From assembly GCA_036960485.1 (NCBI GenBank), contig JBALXS010000009.1, positions 1 to 64,000 on the forward strand: a DNA stretch of 64,000 bases. Direction: 5' to 3'. Both the position numbers and the translations under genes were made by a program. This document shows, one piece after another, positions 61,765 to 64,000 of this stretch; position 1 is the stretch's first letter, and every line of letters starts with the position of its first letter. The notes beneath the pieces are model-generated. The model was not told where the DNA came from and did not search any database. It was given only the letters and a program-made list of their open reading frames with translations. Source of the DNA: Rs1 sp036960485 (lineage in GTDB: Bacteria > Pseudomonadota > Gammaproteobacteria > Pseudomonadales > Balneatricaceae).

Positions 61765-62235
61765 GTGATCCAAGAAGTGAATGAAGTAGTCAATACTGAG
61801 CCAGAAAAAATGGCTCCAAGTAAGAATAAAGCGAAAAATAGAGCAGGTAATCAAGCAGCCCTAGCTATATTAATTGAAACTTATCCTAGTACCTTTAGCC
61901 GTACTAATATTCGCCCTTTAAAAATTGGCATTCAAGATGATTTGATTGCTGATGAAAAAGTTGCGAAGAACAAGATTAAACGTGCGTTGGCTTCTTATGT
62001 AAGAGCGCCAAACTATTTTCGAGCTATGAAACTCGAGAGTGCGCGTATTGATTTGGCTGGTGAAGCATCAGGTAAGGTTACTGATAGTGAAGCTGAATAT
62101 GCGAAAACGCAGCTTAAAGAGTTTCATCAGCGCCGCAGAGATAATCAGCGCCGTCAAGAGCAAGAAAAGAAAGTTCATGAAGATGAACAGCGTATTAGTG
62201 GTAAGCTTGAGTTATTATTAGCCAAAAAAGGCTAG
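61765..62235 (+). CDS. ProQ/FinO-domain RNA-binding protein
   Basis: A 156-residue protein with a FinO/ProQ domain that binds structured RNAs and stabilises small regulatory RNAs. The domain covers about 30-110: ALAILIETYPSTFSRTNIRP, LKIGIQDDLIAD, then KRALASYVRAPNYFRAMK. A charged helical tail, FHQRRRDNQRRQEQEKK, follows. It lacks the C-terminal Tudor-like domain of E. coli ProQ, as in minimal ProQ proteins. The start is a GTG at 61765 with GAGAG upstream. Targets are unknown. Confidence 0.88.
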   Translation: MIQEVNEVVNTEPEKMAPSKNKAKNRAGNQAALAILIETYPSTFSRTNIRPLKIGIQDDLIADEKVAKNKIKRALASYVRAPNYFRAMKLESARIDLAGEASGKVTDSEAEYAKTQLKEFHQRRRDNQRRQEQEKKVHEDEQRISGKLELLLAKKG

Positions 62236-62816
62236 TGAGAAAAGATTACTATGATTTGGCTGATCAGCAATGATCGGCCGAATTAACTAATTACACAAAA
62301 GTTCACTACCACGCGGCGCGCTTCTCATTTCTCCATGCTTGAGTGTAAATGAATGCGTAAAGTAAATGGCTGTAGCAAGTCACTTGCAATCTTAGTAAAT
62401 TGTATAGTTTTTATTTCTTATTACTTCTCTCGTATCAATAATAAATCTAGCATATTTTATAAACTCCTCGAGATAATCTCCTAATTAAAGAATTTGACCT
62501 CTTTAAGCTAAATTTTTGCGTCTACTAAATTCTTAGCATCATTAATAAAATAGCTTATTTAAGCCTGTCAAAAGAAGCTATGGATTATTTCAGCTTATGA
62601 AATGAGCTCTGTGCGATTTAAGTTGTCACTTAATACCTAGTGTCTAGAGTGCTCTTAACGTGACCTCATTAATTCATAACTATTTAAATGCTATGCTATT
62701 TCAGCTATTTTATACTGTAAGCTAGCTATTAATTGATACCAGTATCTGAATTAACCAAATACTGGCATCGAATAATTTTCATTTATAACTAGTGATGCTC
62801 TTTTGTTTGAATAAAT
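62236..62816. other. Intergenic region with a candidate terminator hairpin
   Basis: About 580 bp between two converging genes. GATACCAGTAT (62735-62745) pairs with ATACTGGCATC (62759-62769) except at one base; it lies 48 bp after the GGDEF-EAL stop on the minus strand and may end that transcript. No other feature was seen. Confidence 0.45.
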
Positions 62817-64000
62817 TTAAACCAAGTTTTTAGGTTTGCCATGTATAAAGCCTTGAGTTGCAATAATTCCCAGCTTCTTTAATTGCTCAATTTGTGTTGC
62901 GTGCTCAATTCTTTCAGCATAACTTGGAATACTTAAACTGCTAGCGACCGTAATTAAGCTGCCTAAGAAGAATCTGTCTTCAGCATTACCCTCAATGCCT
63001 TGGCATAAAGAGCCATCAATTTTTATGTAATCAGGCTGGACTTTGTAAAGATAGCTGAAGCCGCTTGGATGCACCCCAAAGTTATCTACGCCAAAACCTA
63101 TTTCATTACTGTTTAATAGCTGTCTGAATTTCACGACGCGATCAACATCGTTAAGTACTGAAGATTCATTTATCTCTATATTCAATTTACCTGCTAGTTT
63201 TTGACCTTTTATAGAATTTAATAACCATTGGTCAAAATTTTCGGCGTGTAATGTATCTTGGGATATATTGACAGCTAACGGTACGCTGTTGTCTATTGAT
63301 AAATGGTTAATGGCGTGTTCAATCACTGCTTTATCTAGTGCGTCTATTAACCCAAGTTCTTTAACAATTCGTATAAAGCGAATGGCAGCACAAGGATCTC
63401 CTTGCTGGTTTAAAATTCGCACTAATAGCTCTTTATGAATAGTACTATTTTTATTGCAGTCGAGTACTTCCTGGTACTGTAAGAAAAGTCTTTTGCCGTT
63501 AATAGCAGCAGCAACATGTGTTTTCCAATCATCTGAAGATGTATCAGAATCAGTATTAGAAGAGGTTTTGTAAATGCTTGATTGGTTGTTAGCTACGGCT
63601 TCTTCTATACCTACTCTTGCGATCGATAAGACTTGTGCAGAACTGGTTTTATCTTCTGAGAAAACAACGGCAATATGGATGGGTATGTCACCTGACAGGC
63701 CTGCATTATAGAAGCTAAATATCTCTTTATATAAATCTAATAAAGTGTTGGTTTCTCGTGTAACGGTTTCGTTATCAGGTCGAGAGATAAGTAGTACTAA
63801 ATCAGAACCGGACAATCTTCCAACTAAGCTACCTGCATAGTTATTCCCTGCAACACGCAATTTGTCAGCAACTTGCTTGATAAGGTTGTTAACGTTTTCT
63901 TGGCCAAGCTTATTGTTAAGCTCACTAAGCTTTGATATATGTAGATAGAAAAGGGCACAGGGGCCTTCATCATCCCGATTATCGAGTTTGTCGTAAAGCT
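62817..64000 (-). CDS. Degenerate GGDEF-EAL protein, 5' end outside the window
   Basis: The frame is open to the window edge, so only about 394 C-terminal codons are seen. The first part is a GGDEF domain in which the active-site motif reads RLSGSDLVLL, so synthesis of c-di-GMP is unlikely. An EAL domain follows from about 62820 to 63530. The signature reads KELLVRI, not EALxR; the DDFG metal-ligand motif is DNFG; and AEGVE is AERIE. It is probably a c-di-GMP binding receptor, like LapD or FimX, not an enzyme. Upstream domains, such as a periplasmic sensor, are unread. Confidence 0.85.
   Translation of the reverse strand, partial: LYDKLDNRDDEGPCALFYLHISKLSELNNKLGQENVNNLIKQVADKLRVAGNNYAGSLVGRLSGSDLVLLISRPDNETVTRETNTLLDLYKEIFSFYNAGLSGDIPIHIAVVFSEDKTSSAQVLSIARVGIEEAVANNQSSIYKTSSNTDSDTSSDDWKTHVAAAINGKRLFLQYQEVLDCNKNSTIHKELLVRILNQQGDPCAAIRFIRIVKELGLIDALDKAVIEHAINHLSIDNSVPLAVNISQDTLHAENFDQWLLNSIKGQKLAGKLNIEINESSVLNDVDRVVKFRQLLNSNEIGFGVDNFGVHPSGFSYLYKVQPDYIKIDGSLCQGIEGNAEDRFFLGSLITVASSLSIPSYAERIEHATQIEQLKKLGIIATQGFIHGKPKNLV

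Overview
The window reads as AT-rich chromosomal DNA from a gammaproteobacterium, probably marine. The evidence is the rpsF-rpsR-DUF2232-rplI-dnaB block (the arrangement of Pseudomonas and Oceanospirillum/Cellvibrio relatives; enteric bacteria have priB there), a complete cbb3 oxidase locus (ccoNOQP plus ccoGHIS), RdgC, TusA, a ProQ/FinO protein and a TRAP uptake system. No tRNA, rRNA, CRISPR array, intact insertion sequence or prophage was seen. A run of 100 N (15054-15153) is an assembly gap that cuts a LysE-type exporter gene.

Layout. 1-2.9 kb is a decaying accessory patch: an intact coiled-coil membrane protein, a multiply frameshifted gene overlapping its stop codon, an IS66 transposase remnant and a broken OmpR-type response regulator. 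3.0-6.0 kb holds a 3-hydroxyacyl-CoA dehydrogenase-type enzyme, glutathione-dependent formaldehyde dehydrogenase and an Lrp/AsnC regulator. 6.3-9.2 kb is a Cd/Zn/Pb module: a CadR-like MerR regulator, a promoter with the 19-bp spacer typical of MerR control, and a P-type ATPase. 9.4-14.2 kb is housekeeping: rpsF, rpsR, DUF2232, rplI, then an FMN riboswitch in front of a type II lumazine synthase, then dnaB. 14.3-18 kb carries small metabolic genes and a GGDEF protein translationally coupled to a VOC protein. 18.2-21.2 kb is a MocR/PdxR regulator divergent from an orphan second ccoG. 22.5-27.6 kb is a TRAP operon whose large permease carries a helical C-terminal extension of about 320 residues.

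28.5-34.1 kb holds an AhpD-family protein, a COG2984/4120/1101-type ABC importer and a LysR regulator divergent from a SnoaL-like protein. 34.5-46.3 kb is mixed: membrane transporters, class I aldolase, FKBP isomerase, hydrolase/TetR pair, DUF4124-retropepsin fusion, RarD, KfrA-like protein, gamma-glutamyltransferase, LeuE. 47.1-51.4 kb has a membrane-anchored glutamate-synthase-like protein, RdgC, a nucleosidase and a SafE-like protein. 51.4-59.7 kb is the minus-strand cbb3 locus. The end holds a hydrolase, TusA, ProQ/FinO and a degenerate GGDEF-EAL protein that runs off the window.

The genes form several self-contained modules. CcoGHIS build and load copper into the CcoNOQP oxidase; the orphan CcoG at 19.7 kb may serve the same or a related metalation step under separate control. 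No clearly new multi-gene defence or mobile system was found. The most unusual items are the extended DctM, the MocR/CcoG pair with its spaced repeats, and a TGTTGC/GCAACA operator-like motif found at two neighbouring loci. All assignments rest on reading the sequence; no database search was made.
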